From contig NC_071668.1 of the NCBI RefSeq assembly GCF_028554725.1, positions 60,792,232 to 60,856,231 of the forward strand: 64,000 bases of DNA, read 5' to 3'. The notes beneath the pieces are model-generated. The model was not told where the DNA came from. It made no database searches and was given only the letters and a program-made list of their open reading frames with translations. This document shows, in pieces, positions 1-12,312 of the stretch (its first letter is position 1; each line of letters opens with the position of its first letter). The translations under genes and the position numbers were made by a program. The stretch is from Zeugodacus cucurbitae (Eukaryota; Arthropoda; Insecta; Diptera; Tephritidae).

Positions 1-1074
1 ATAGTCTTTCCGAAAGATGGGAAATTTCCCATCCCTAAAATTTCGAAGTTAGCCTCCAAAATAGAAATTTGAATTCGAAGTTTGAAAAAAAAAAATTATT
101 AATTACAGGACAGAGTTAATAAAAATCTAGAATAAGGATACATTCTAAATTTTTTCTTAATTCAATACTGTATGAAATGTTTCAGTCAAACTTAATTGAC
201 AGATGTTAGTGATATTTCGAAAAATATTGAAACAATTTTATGACATTTTTTTCTATGGTGTGATATTCCATTTTTTATGTTTTATTTATTTTTTGGTTTT
301 TAGTTTTTCTTCATATTAATTATATCCCTCTTGATTCTTATTCCAATTATATTATTAATATCTTTATTATAAGCAATAATTTTAAGTTTTCGATTCAAAT
401 CGCTATACAAAAAACCAAATTATCATTTTGCTTATTTGAGTTCTATTGTTCATGTTACAACCCGGTTGACAAATAACAACAATAAATATTTTATACCGCA
501 TTATAAAATAACGAATTAGTAATGCAAATCACTGACAGCACTCATTTCCCTAAAATATTAGAACCAAATTTACCAAAAGTAGATTTGTTCAATTAAACGT
601 AAACTAATGCGTATCTATATTTATTAACATTAAATTAAATGGGAAAGTCAAACCAAAATGCTAGCACAAAACAATGCAAGTATTTGTAAAATTGTAATCA
701 AACAAATTATTGCCTACTTATCAGCGATTTAGTTGACTTGCTACAGGTCGGTTAGTTGTTTGGTTGCTGCAATATTTGCTGCAGTTATTATAAGTTTTTA
801 ACTGTCGCGCATATAACATCTATTTAAAATCATTTGCGGTTTATTATGATTATACTTTCGCTTGTTTAGGAGGTGTTATGCTGAGGTCAGCAATGCGACA
901 TTTAATATATAAATAGCAATAATTTGCTGTATATATTAGTGGGTATTATAATAATTTAATATAACCGCAATGGGTTTTCAGCTGTCGACAGTTGACAGGA
1001 ATTTTAATAGTAAACAGATATTGCCAAAGCATTAATATACATTTAATTTTAAGTTTGTAATATTGTCAAATGAG
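1..1074. other. AT-rich non-coding DNA
   Basis: I see no coding region, RNA gene or clear repeat here. The stretch is rich in A and T runs with short TA/TTA microsatellite-like tracts, as expected for fly intergenic or intronic DNA. Confidence 0.6.
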
Positions 1075-1082
1075 ATGGACAT

Positions 1083-1733
1083 TAGTGATGAGCGATATTG
1101 CTATTTTTTTCTACTTTTAAATCACTGTGATTTTTTATTGCTATTTCGATCACAACAAAAACATAACGAATTTATGAGAATTTCTACTCCATTTTTTTTC
1201 TTTTTTAATTTTATACATATACATTTTTATTAATTTTAACAATATCCAAAATTTACCTGCTTTTGTATTCACTATTAACTAATTAATCAATTTTGGGTAC
1301 ATTTAACTGCTTTTGTAAACACCGTTTCCAAAATTATCGAAATCACAACTAAAATTCTTACTGTGATCACTGAACAGTGATTGCTACTTTCGAACAGATA
1401 TTGTTACTGAACAGTGATTGTTAGTTTCGAACTGATATTGTTGCAGTGATCGAATTAGAATCACTATACTGCTATTGCTACAGTGATCGAATTAGAATTA
1501 CTGAACTGTTATTGCTACAGTGATCGAATTAGAATTACTGAACTCCTATATGTATGTACTGTTATCGAACAAAAGCACTGAACTTCTCTATAGCTACTGT
1601 GAAGAACTCAAATTACTTAACTGCAATAGCGATTTTAAATCACTGATATTTACAAAAACTGATCGCTGTTGCTATACGCGATTTTTCAATTACAGTGAAA
1701 AAATCACCGGTAGTGAAATATCGCTCATCACTA
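1083..1733 (+). mobile_element. hAT-type MITE, copy 1, with 8-bp TSD
   Basis: The element starts TAGTGATGAGCGATATT and ends with the exact reverse complement of those 17 bases, giving a clear terminal inverted repeat. It is flanked on both sides by ATGGACAT (1075-1082 and 1734-1741), an 8-bp target-site duplication, which is the hallmark of the hAT superfamily; a TAG/CAG start is also common in that group. At 651 bp with no transposase-like frame it is a non-autonomous miniature element (inference). It contains a 37-bp tandem repeat and many short CAGTGAT/ATCACTG motifs in both orientations. A second copy in the same orientation lies at 43638-43988. Confidence 0.85.
1444..1554. repeat. 37-bp tandem repeat, three units
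   Basis: Units begin at 1444, 1481 and 1518, each opening with CAGTGATCGAATTAGAAT. Units one and two are full 37-bp copies with a few differences; the third diverges in its second half. It lies inside the hAT MITE and probably arose within it. Confidence 0.8.
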
Positions 1734-1741
1734 ATGGACAT

Positions 1742-4700
1742 ATAACACGCTCGCAATTTTCATAAAACCAAATTTTGTGAAAAGTTTTTCAATGATTTAT
1801 TTTATTAAAACAAAACTTGGACGACATAATAAAGTAGCTTTGGCGCTTGCAGGCAATAAATTACAGCTCATTGCACTTTTTGAAAGTTCCGAATCATTTT
1901 TACATCTCTCTTTGCTGTTGCTTATGGTAAACAACACAAAAAAATAAATATTAAACAAATAAAAGCTCCAACAAACAAAGTTTTCACTCAATTGCAGAAC
2001 AACCATTTAAGCCGGCAACAATGCATGAAAACATGAAAGTGCTTGGTGCCTTTAAAATAATAATGAATATCTTTTCAGATCATTTATTTAGCTTTATTTT
2101 TTATTTTTATGAAGCGTTGTGATTCAGGAATATCTATATTATTTTCAATATTTGTAAAATTGAGCTAATGCTATTGAGTTAATTCGATTTGAATAAAAAA
2201 CTTTTGTCACAAATCTCTTAAGCTGTTAAGCACAATGTTGACAACTTTTCTGTAGTGGTGAAGCATATACTCGTATTCTACCCATTTCACTACAATTTAT
2301 TTGAAAAATGTACATGTGAATTATGGGTACCACAGGTCGTATGAGTAATCAAACTCCCGAAAAGCTGGTAAGTGTGTGCGACCAGTCTTAAAATAATAGA
2401 CTTGAATACGAGGTTTTTTAAACGAGAGCTCAACCTTAAACATATAATATACTCTACATGAACATCACATCATCACTTTACACCTTCAATCACAGGCGAC
2501 GAAGACCTCACCTGAGTTTACTTCTTGTATTCAAAACTATAGGAAATCATTGTATTTATAAATTTTTAATCATTCATGTATCTAATAAGCTCTATTGAAT
2601 ATTCACCACGAATCGGCAACACTCGATTCGCGATTCGCTGCTGGATCGAAACATTTCTTAAGTGAGTGGTTATTGTTGATGCAAAGTGATTTAGTAACAA
2701 AAAAGTCAAGCGAAAACGGTCGCACTGGAATCGCGATGAGACGAGAAGGTTTAACAAAACAAATACGCACTACGCATACTGAGAGTGACACGATGGAGTG
2801 CTTGTTTGAGAGATTCGTTTGTAACCACATTATAGTCCTGATTAGGCATCAATTTATTTACCTGTTCCTGTCTATGGCGATTGATGTTGCTTGTGAAAAA
2901 TTGGCTTCAAGATAATCTTTTAAAAATCGACTGTTGCAGTTTTTGACAATAGCGACGTGGGTGGCTATAAGAGTGGTATTATGAAATTAGCTTCAAAATC
3001 TCAACAAATTGTTGCCCCAAACTGTGCAAAATTGGACAAAAAATCTGATCATTTTCTATTTGATCTATTTTCATACATTTTTGCACACTACTGTGTAAAG
3101 CTCTGCATTTTCTGAGGTAATATTTTACGCTATTATTAGTTGTGACTAAATTCGGGTAATTTATATATAAATATCGCCAGCATACTAAAAACAAAATGGT
3201 AACCATTGAAGCCATGTTCTAAGTTGAAAGTACTTTTTAAAATCTCTCTAAAAACTGTATCTTCGAAATATTTTAGCATTAATTCTTATCCATCAAAAAC
3301 TTAAATAGACGCTCAGAAAATATTCAAAAATAATATAAATATCTAGCAATAGCACAAGGGTAAATGGAAATAGTTTTTATGGAAACATATTATTACAACC
3401 GTTATTGGAAGTTCGAAGAAAATTGTAAATGTTCAGAACATCATCAACGAAGAAGAGAGTAAACGCTGAAATAACCAGAAAAAGTATACTTTGTTTTACC
3501 TTTCGCTTTGGTTTAGACATAGCATTGATTTATAGATATATGCTTACTTATACATACACATGCACATGGCTATGCCTGACTTGAGGCCAACCTCAATAGC
3601 CACAGAAGCACCACAAAAATGCAAATTGAGTAGTAGCAGAATCCTATTTCCTTTTGTTTTTGTTATTGAAGATGTTGCTGTTTCTGCTCAGTAGACGCTA
3701 AGAAATTTCAACTTTTATTATTTCATTTTAAATGTTTTTGCTGCAACACTCCTTGAATTTTTTGCAGCCATACATACATGCGTTACAATTCTACATAGCT
3801 CTTCGAATTTCTATTCTAGCAAAAGAATGCTAATGCTAAAAGAAGTTGCATTGTATGAATGTATGTATGTGCACATTACACACTTATAGATTCAGGTATT
3901 AAATTCTGCACTTTTTTTGCAGCTTAAGTGTACCGTTCTTGCAGTTAAAGTCGAAGGTGTGCCAAGAATAATCGGGAAAAATAAATAAAGGTTTTAACTT
4001 TTCATGGTTATGCTAAAAATGTGTTTATCTGTAACTTGTTTTATTATGGGATCTAAATTTTATATTTCTCCCAAATTTTATTTTATTTTCTGCTCAAATC
4101 ATATGTAAACTGGTTAAAACTTTTTAACAAACTGCCCCTTGGTACAACTCACTAAAGGAATATAATACTAGTAGTGGGTAAGACCCTAAACGCTTTCTAT
4201 TTGTCACTTATCTAAAAACTAAAATTTCCAACTTTAATATTTCAGCTTATTATTAATTCATATTATTATTTTTGATTTTTTCCGTCTCTAGCCTGTCATT
4301 GTTCACATACTAATTTTGTGCTCTTTTTCATTTTTATTTCTGAAGTGGATTTGAAGCCTCTCCTTTATCGTAAGTCAACGCTTCATTTTTACTTATACAT
4401 TTTCATTCTGATTTAACCAATTTTTCTTTTATAATGCTCTCATTTATTATGGTGTACAATATCTATTGACCAAAAAATTATTGTTCAACATAATTTTAAC
4501 AACGACTGTTTACTTCAAATTGTCTGCATCGCTCCAACCACTCCGAGGCTATTAGGCATATATTTAAACTATACAAATGAAAAGTCCAATCAAACGCTTT
4601 CATTTGTCTATTGAAAAGCTACATCGCATAAGCTTGCCAATAATGCCCATTATTGCCAGGCAACGAAGGTGAGCTGCATATTGTCAAGCGCCATAATTAA

Positions 4701-5689
4701 AACGAAACCAATTTCGAGCATATACATACATTAGTAAGAAAATGTAGGTAAGCATGTGCACATATAATCAGCCAACTTAACGAACCGCAGCATTTGCTTT
4801 GTGACGTTTGATTTATTTGCCAATCTGTGAGATATGGGCGGGCGAAATGAAGCTGTTTCATTTAAGTGATGGGCTGTTATGCTTCCAGTGGTGCTATTAT
4901 ATTCACAATTACACAACACAGGAATGTTTATTTCGTGAAAAGCATTAATTGCTTCTAACTCAAAAATTAATTAGTTCAAATAAAAACATTCCTTCGGTGT
5001 GTTCACCTTTCCACTTAATTGTAGGAATGTGTACAATTCATTACCTACAATTGTGCTTGTTTTGAATTATGAATGCAGTCATATGTATACATTTCGACAG
5101 AATTCACTTCAAATACTGTCACTTATAGTGCATAAATGTTGGAAATGGTAAAATCAAGCCAGTGAATATTAACTTATAGTGAGCGGCATTGATGTCTGAG
5201 AATGATGCCACAAAAACTATGTCAAGATGTAGGAAAAATGAGAAAGAAGGGATGGAATATATATATGATTATATTTATTCCAAATAACAATTAATTATTT
5301 CGTATAAATTACTGTTCAAACGGAAACTGTAAAATGGCATGCGTTTTCTGGTGTCTTCTTTATGTTTTATTTTTCTTACAGTAATGCTAAACACTTAAAT
5401 AGTTTGTGTATCAAGGTATAAAAAGATAGTGTTGTGAAGAGATGGGAAGAATTTATATTTAAAAGCTAACTAAATACTTAATGTGATTATAATTTTATAT
5501 TTTGATTAAAAAAATGTTTAAAAATTTATAATGTTTGGATAGAATAATATATAGAAATAATTTTAATTATAATGTTGGTTCGCACCAATAATCGCTTATT
5601 TTTCTCAACACAGTTGCAATATTTAAGTTATAGGCAAATCACAAACACATTTGCGGATGTAACATAATTTTCAAGCTACATTGCACTCA
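1742..5689. other. AT-rich non-coding DNA
   Basis: No gene or element could be supported over nearly 4 kb. The only less AT-rich part is about 2590-2830, where both strands happen to be open for 75-106 codons; neither translation resembles a protein family I know, and overlapping frames on opposite strands suggest composition rather than coding. Short simple repeats occur, for example TATG/TACA tracts near 3850-3880. Confidence 0.55.
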
Positions 5690-6222
5690 AGACGCACTCT
5701 CATCAGAGTGGAAACAAGCTGGTGCCCACTATCCACATCCCTCTTCGAATTGGATCAGAATGAACACGATAAACGTTGGACATCGACCTGTACCTGTGCG
5801 ACTGCGAGATCATTTTGGCTTAAGGTGGATCGCAGCAGATCCCCTTGCTCTTAGTAAGGTACAGCTGCCCGAATGATGATGGCAGTCATTACTGGCCACT
5901 GTCCGATGGGGTTATATACCGTGAGGCTAAATATCCTGACGGACGCAAATTGCTAAAGTTGTATGAAAGAATAAGAGAAACTGTTAAACATCGAGAAACT
6001 TTCTTCTTCATTGTCCAGCTTTCGCTAGACTGCGACGGAACTATCTTGGCTAGACAAATTTCGAATAACCCGGTGAAGTGTCCCGTGAAAGACTCAAAAC
6101 GCTTTGTCGTTACTTGTCTTGGGCATACATTTTGGGGAGTCTGCGGCATCACAAAGGACTTTAACTGTCCAAGTGAGATCTCTTGTAGCACAGGAGATCA
6201 GCCACTCTAACATAACCTATAT
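5690..6222 (+). pseudogene. Decayed 3' end of a non-LTR retrotransposon (R1/I/LOA-like C terminus)
   Basis: A GC-richer island in AT-rich DNA. Reading across frames, the segment at about 5970-6120 gives ETVKH followed, after a frameshift of a few extra bases, by FLLHCPAFARLRRNYLG. That string matches the Cys/His C-terminal signature (ETVEHFLCHCPAFAR type) found after the RNase H region in R1, I and LOA-like non-LTR retrotransposons of flies (family knowledge). Downstream the frame has in-frame stops, and the end at about 6195-6215, CACTCTAACATAACCTA, resembles the CTAACCTAACC-type tail of such elements. The copy therefore has at least one frameshift and two stop codons and is dead. A 121-codon frame at 5845-6210, opening at TTG, crosses the same DNA in mixed phase and should not be taken as a gene. 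The region 5690-5860 is also open in two frames but its domain is not identified. The clade assignment is tentative. Confidence 0.6.
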
Positions 6223-7372
6223 ACATATGTAAATAAGTCACCTAGGTGTTGACAAATAAAAAAAAAACAAGTGTCAAATAATTTCCGCACATTAAAACCT
6301 AAATTCGTCAGTAAAGTACATATATACATATAATATTAAACACACGCGTGTACATGGAAAACCGCAAATGCACTTTTTTAGTTACATTTTAGTTGTGAGT
6401 GAAACTTGCTGCACCGTAACCAGGAAGCATGAAGCATAAATGAAACGAGCGTCAAGCGTGGCCAGAAATGTAACAACAACAACAAGATGGTACCCACAAA
6501 GCCACCGGTAATGCCTACAACGAATTTCCTATTTTCTGGCTTTTGCCAAGCGTTTGTGCATATTTTCACACGCCGCCTTGACAAGTGTGTGAAAACTCAC
6601 ACTTCTGCATACGGATACATGCTGCTGCCGACAATTCCAGAGTTTTGCTTGTGAAGATAATACATTGTGAAAATCGGTTGCATTTTTTTTTTTTAATTTA
6701 TTTCTAAAGAAATTGGGTTTGAAGAATGGCCTTTTCACTTATTTTTGCGGTTAACATAAAGTGTAGGAGAATCATGGAAATCGTTTAAAGTAGAAAATTT
6801 AAAAATATTTTACTTAAAGTCAATTAATTATAACTATTTTTGTGGGACATTCGGCACCTTTTGTATAATTTTAGATAATAAATGTTTGTGTATTAATAAA
6901 AGTTTCTAAAGGATTTAATAATTCAAAATAATCCATATACGATCACATATTCTTTCAATTTTCTCTATTGGGTATAATTCAGTACTCGTGATCCCTTGCA
7001 AATGAAAAATAAATAAAAGAATATACATTGATCTGCATAAATTTTTTGCTTAAGCGCCTAGTTGTATGCTCAACCAACGAACAAATGATATGACTTTGCT
7101 TGCTTACTTACATGTATGTATATACAATTGTATGCTTGACTTTGTACTTTAAAGTTCATGCAGTCTGCTAGACATTGATTTGTCATCTTCCCGACACAAC
7201 AGGCCTTAGGCACCATACGTGGCATTCATAGCAACAAACAACTTAAAAAGCAATTTATCATTTTACAGGTAGAAAAAGAGAAGAAGTGAATGCAACAAAC
7301 TTGAGAAGAGGCAATGGAAGGCAGATACAAATTGAAAGTAGCACTACATTGAAAAAAAAAACAGCTTTCCCC
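6223..7372. other. AT-rich non-coding DNA
   Basis: No gene recognised. A short CAA-type simple repeat lies near 6470-6485; the remainder is unremarkable. Confidence 0.6.
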
Positions 7373-7383
7373 GTTAATATTAT

Positions 7384-8204
7384 GTGATTGACGTTGCAAC
7401 CGTTATAGCCGAATCGACGATAGTGCGCCACCTCTCTCTCTCCTTCGCGGTTCGGCGCCAGTTGGAGATCCCAAGTGTAACCAGGTCGCTCTCCACCTGG
7501 TCCCTCCAACGGAGTGGAGGCCTTCCCCTTCCTCGGCTTCCTCCGGCGGGTACTGCATCGAACACTTTCAGGGCTGGAGCGTTTTCGTCCATTCGGACAA
7601 CATGTCCTAGCCAGCGTAGCCGCTGTCTTTTTATTTGCTGAACTATGTCAATGTCGTTGTAAAACTCGTACAGCTCATCGTTCCATCGTCTGCGGTATTC
7701 GCCGTTGCCAATTTTCTGAGGACCATAAATCTTGCGCAAAATTTTCCTCTCGAAAACCCCTAGTGTCGTCTCATCTGATGTTGACATCGTCCAAGCTTCT
7801 GCACCGTAAAGCAGGACGGGAATGATAAGCGACTTGTAGAGCTTGATTTTGGTTCGTCGAGAGAGGACTTTACTGTTCAATTGCTTACTCAGTCCAAAGT
7901 AGCACCTGTTGGCAAGAGTTATTCTGCGCTGGATTTCGAGGCTGACATTGTTCGTGTTGTCGATGCTGGTTCCCAGGTATACGAAATTATCTACGACCTC
8001 GAAGTTATGACTGTCAACAGTGACGTGGGAGCCAAGACGCGAATGCGCCGACTGTTTGCTTGATGACAGGAGATATTTCGTCTTATCCTCATTCACCTCC
8101 AGACCCATTCGCTTCGCCTCCTTATCCATGCGGGAAAAAGCAGAACAAACGGCGCGGTTGTTGCTTCGATAATATCAATATCATCGGCTCCGCCAGGAGC
8201 TTCT
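7384..8204 (-). pseudogene. RTE retrotransposon copy 1, 5'-truncated, subfamily A
   Basis: This encodes the last part of an RTE reverse transcriptase. The frame at 7380-8129 (249 codons) matches the C-terminal quarter of the full-length element at 59614-62880, including DKEAKR, LLYGAEAWTMSTSDE, RQRLRWLGHVVRM and the closing RGRGRPPLRWRDQVESDL segment. The copy begins just upstream of the YADD region, where single-base losses near 8177 and 8190 destroy the tyrosine codon and the frame. It is flanked by GTTAATATTAT at 7373-7383 and 8205-8215, an 11-bp TSD that fixes both ends and shows 5' truncation at insertion. The 3' end has lost 9 bp relative to the full-length copy, so the original stop is gone and the frame runs a few codons into flanking DNA. 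It cannot encode a working enzyme. Confidence 0.92.
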
Positions 8205-8215
8205 GTTAATATTAT

Positions 8216-10008
8216 AAGATGGTAAAATATGTATAATCTTGTTTGTTGTTTTGTTTCTGTCTTTGTGTCGCATGAGCGTTAAATTTGTCATTGCTGTCGG
8301 AAGTATTATGACAAATTTTTGACAAATCATTATCGTTGTCGACACTCAACGTTGGGAATTTTCGCTCAATATTTTCTTTCAATACTAGCGTGGGGCTTTC
8401 ATAGTTAGCCAGACACGCTTGCAAGCATTCGAAGTTAGACAAATTAGTTAAAGTTGTTTCCGTACTGTAGTTCGCAATTCTTCGCAATGAAAATATTATA
8501 ATAATGTTTTCCATACGTCCGATTATTTTAATTTTGAGCCCCGCGCTTATGACATTTGGTTGAACTGAAAATTTAAGAATTTATTTGTAAGATAGATTTT
8601 AGTTGATTTGAAAACAAGTAATTTTAGAGAATTTATGTTTAAAAAAAATTTTTCATAGTGAATCCTCTTTCTTAATCAGAATAAACACAATATTGTTCGC
8701 TATAGAAATAAAATCTCAATTTTGAACAAACCATTGTAGTACCTCAGCCTACATCACCGAACCTAATTATTTTCTCATAAGTCAACACCAATATACCTAC
8801 ATATAAGACTATACCAAAGTGTTAATAGATTTATATACTTTTACAATTAGCGCCACAGAAATTTCACAACAGCAATGAAGAAATCCGCCAACCACAAAAA
8901 AAAATAGTTTTTTATACAACAATAAAGAGATTTTGTATGGGATCAAATGGTATGACTGTTTATATAGAAGCCATTGCAGGTATTTCGGCCATTAGATACC
9001 TACATATACCCAATTATTATTTGGCAGTTAGTAGAATTGAGTTCTCGCAATCTAAGTTTCATGCAGTTGATAAAATATCTGTTTTCTAGGTGATAGGTGG
9101 TATTTGTTTATGATATTTTTTTTCAAAACTAGTTGTTTTCCTTTACTGGTTCGATATTTATTCATACTATTAATTTAACCCACTTTCAATTAGTAGTGCA
9201 TAACAGTTTCTACGTCCAATATGGCATCATCGGACAACAATGTTGCTATTCATATGCCCAGTGCATTACTCATGGCCTACACTGCGTATACGTGATTTAT
9301 TGTGATAATTCTGCGCCACAAACAGATTAACCTAGTCAAGGATTTCATCAAATGAGCTGATTTTGTTTTACTAGCATACATGCATAAATACATACATATA
9401 TTCCAGGGTATATAATTGGTAAACTATATTCTATATTCAATATTCTATATTCAGAAATTAAATCGCGTTAAAGAATTTTATAAATAACTAATTTTTTCAC
9501 AGTAGATGAGTTTTATTTCAATCGCCTGCAGGTATGTTATTGTTAGCACATATACATTATGGCTGCATGAAAGACAAATTTTAGAAGAACATTGAACTCT
9601 CTTGAAAGAATCAAAATTCAATCTCATCATTGTGTTGTTCATGCTAGTTTATTTTAGTGATAAAAGGCAGACAAACATTACCAGTGGTATGTACCCACTG
9701 GTTGTTCCCTTATACAGCAAGTCGACCTTTCTTTCGCTGTTACAAATTCAAAACGACACTTTACAAAACACGCAGCGCAATTAATTTTCCCTCCAACTGC
9801 TATGTAAGCTGTGTTGACAGGAATGTACGTGTATTAACGGCGGCACTACTCGATTAGCGCCTAACTTGACTGCATAAATGTTATCAAACGATTTACATTT
9901 CCTGAATTGTTTTCTCAACTCTGCCACAGCAGAAGTGCCGAGCGTTTGACATACAAAATGTTTTTTTTAAATATCTTCTGGGATGACTGTACTTATGTCG
10001 TTATTTTC
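8216..10008. other. AT-rich DNA with one short dispersed repeat
   Basis: No gene recognised. On the minus strand 8212-8514 is open for 100 codons starting at ATG, but the translation is of low complexity (Asn/Ile/Lys-rich) and its 3' half overlaps a dispersed repeat also present near 37651. TACA-type simple repeats occur near 9385-9405. Confidence 0.5.
8241..8317 (-). repeat. Short dispersed repeat shared with 37640-37722
   Basis: Read on the minus strand, 31 bases (8272-8302) are identical to 37651-37681 on the plus strand. Similarity continues on both sides: an ATTTGTCAT motif upstream and an A/C-rich ACAAA-type run downstream. The two loci probably carry fragments of one unnamed repeat family. 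Confidence 0.6.
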
Positions 10009-10021
10009 ACAAGTCGTTATA

Positions 10022-10923
10022 TATATATATATTTGGCGTAGGAACCGCTTTAAGCGATTATAGCCGAATCCACCAGAGCGCGCCACTCATTCCTCCTTTT
10101 TGCTTTTTGGCGCCAACTGGAAACACCAAGTGAAGCCAGGTCACTTTGCACTTGGTCTTTCCACCGGAGTGGAGGTCGTCCTCTTCCGCGGCTTCCTCCA
10201 GCGGGTACTGCATCGAATACTTTCAGAGCTGGAGTGTTTTCTTCCATCCGTACAACATGACCTAGCCAGCGTAGCCGCTGTCTTTTTATTCGCTGAACTA
10301 TGTCAATGTCGTCGTATAAATCGTACAGCTCATCGTTCCATCGTCTGCGGTATTCGCCGTTGCCAATGTTTAGAGGACCATAAATCTTGCGCAAAACCTT
10401 TCTCTCGAAAACCCCAAGAGTCGTCTCATCGGATGTTGTCATCGTCCACGCTTCAGCGCCATACATCAGGACGGGAATAATGAGCGACTTATAGAGTTTG
10501 ATTTTGGTTCGTCGAGAGAGGACTTTACTTTTCAATTGCCTACTCAGTCCAAAGTAGCACCTGTTGGCAAGAGTGATTCTGCGTTGGATTTCAAGGCTGA
10601 CATTGTTGGTGTTGTTAATGCTGGTTCCCAGATAAACGAAATTATCTACAACTTCAAAGTTATGACTGTCAACAGTGACGTGGGAGCCAAGACGCGAGTG
10701 CGCTGACTGTTTGTTTGATGACAGGAGATATTTCGTCTTGTCCTCATTCACCACCAGACCCATACGCTTCGCTTCTTTATCTAGTCTGGAAAACGCAGAA
10801 CAAACGGCGCGGTTGTTGCTTCCGATGATATCAATATCATCGGCATACGCCAGGAGCTGTACACTCTTGTAGAAGATTGTACCCTCTCTATTTAGTTCTG
10901 CAGCTCGTATTATTTTCAACATT
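10022..10923 (-). pseudogene. RTE retrotransposon copy 2, 5'-truncated, subfamily B
   Basis: An open frame at 10050-10922 (290 codons, beginning with the ATG formed at the truncation point) covers the RTE reverse transcriptase from just before LLAYADDIDIIG to the C-terminal RGRGRPPLRWKDQVQSDL segment and a stop. The YADD catalytic motif is intact, but the endonuclease and the first RT motifs are absent, so the copy cannot move itself. The flanks carry ACAAGTCGTTATA at 10009-10021 and 10924-10936, a 13-bp TSD. The 3' end is a TA dinucleotide tail after TTGGCGTAGGAACCGCTT, unlike the subfamily A end. It differs from copy 3 (51181-52286) at only about a dozen positions over some 890 bp by eye, so both are young. 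Confidence 0.93.
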
Positions 10924-10936
10924 ACAAGTCGTTATA

Positions 10937-11485
10937 ACTCAAGTATATAAAACATGACAATCTGATAACATAGTTCACCTTATAGCAAGGAGTACGAACA
11001 TATTCACAACAGTTTGAGTAAGGTATTCAGTTTAAGTAAGGTAAAGCAAAAGCACTAAATGTAAAAAAATGTGCTGAGCAAAAAGAAGTGACCTTAGATG
11101 GCTACTGCAGATGTGTTTAAGCTTTAGAAAAATGAATCCAACGAATGGCACACAAAGGTTGTTCTGAGAATGTGTTGATTATTTATCAACCACAGCCATC
11201 AATAACACTGTGCAACTTAGGAACGAGTTCCACGAATAGTCAAGCTAATAAACTGACAACAGTTGCTAACACCATCAAAATTTTATTTCAAAGTAAATAA
11301 TAGTGTACAACAAATTAATTGCTCACGTTATACGCCTGAAAGCATAAGACGAAAAAGATAAAACAAAATTTCAACATTTCAAACATACATAGGAATGGAA
11401 AAAGAGAGTTGTCTGCACTATCACAGAAAGTAAACAAGTTATTTAACTTACAATTTAAAAATTTGGACCCTTAAGTACATCTACA
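10937..11485. other. AT-rich non-coding DNA
   Basis: Nothing recognised. Confidence 0.6.
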
Positions 11486-12312
11486 CTACCGGAAAAAATT
11501 AAGGGATCAAAAAAAAATTTCAAATTTTTGGGCAAATTTCAACAGCCCGTAACTTCGAAAGAAATGGTCGTAAAAGAAATCGATAAAGAAGGAAATTAAA
11601 GCTCCAAGTGTCTAGTTTTTGGATCATAACTTTAAAAATTTGTAACCTCTGCGGTTTTTGAGTATTTCTAGAAAAACCAGCAACAAAAAAATTTTCAAAA
11701 TTTGTTTAGTTTTTTTGTCTACGGGCGTGGAAAAAATATTTTTAGCTTAACCAGTATAAGGATTGGATACTTTGTTCATTTAGCTTTAATTTGGTTTTTG
11801 AACACCTCGATACGTTCACTTCTCGCCGAGATATCGGTCTTCAAATGGAAAAGGATCCTTTTGTCTTTGATTATCGATATCTCAGCAACCAATGATCGCA
11901 CAAAAAGTTAAAGTTGGGTTTCAAGAACTTGAATGAATTCTCCTTAGCGACTAGCGATTGCTTTTCCGAAAAAAACATTTTTTTCTTATTGTCACATAAA
12001 TTTGAAAATGCAATATAAAAGGGGCTTTTAGTGTTTTTTTGGAAAATCGAGCGCTAGATCGAAATTATTGAAGAAACCACTAATGTTAAGTGTGCTTTCT
12101 ACAGTTCAATGTGTCCACAAAAACCCTACAAAAAAATCAAATTAATCCAGCCAACCGTTTTTTTGTTTCACTCGATCGAATTTTTGAAAAAAAAGGATCA
12201 CGTTTTTGGCTCTGAAAATGAGCTCATAATTAAAAAAAAAATGAGAAAAAAAATCGTTTTTCCTAGCTTTTTTTTTGCTCCCGAAAAAGCTTAAATTAAA
12301 AAAAAAAAAAAC
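11486..12312. repeat. Probable unclassified dispersed repeat
   Basis: The texture changes at CTACCGGAAAAAATTAAGGG: long A/T homopolymers alternate with islands of mixed sequence, ending in an A-rich run at about 12296-12313. This resembles decayed insect DNA-transposon or MITE sequence, but I found no convincing terminal inverted repeat, TSD or second copy in this window. The boundaries are approximate. Confidence 0.3.

Noticed and set aside
2595..2915. A 106-codon plus-strand frame in a GC-richer patch
   Set aside because: The opposite strand is equally open over the same bases and neither translation has a motif.
5845..6210. A 121-codon plus-strand frame with several cysteines, as a host gene
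   Set aside because: It starts at TTG, and reading across phases gives the C-terminal signature of a non-LTR retrotransposon. The frame is best explained as frameshifted TE sequence.
8212..8514. A 100-codon ATG-initiated minus-strand frame
   Set aside because: It is low-complexity, overlaps a dispersed repeat in its 3' half and ends beside an RTE target duplication; no family resemblance.
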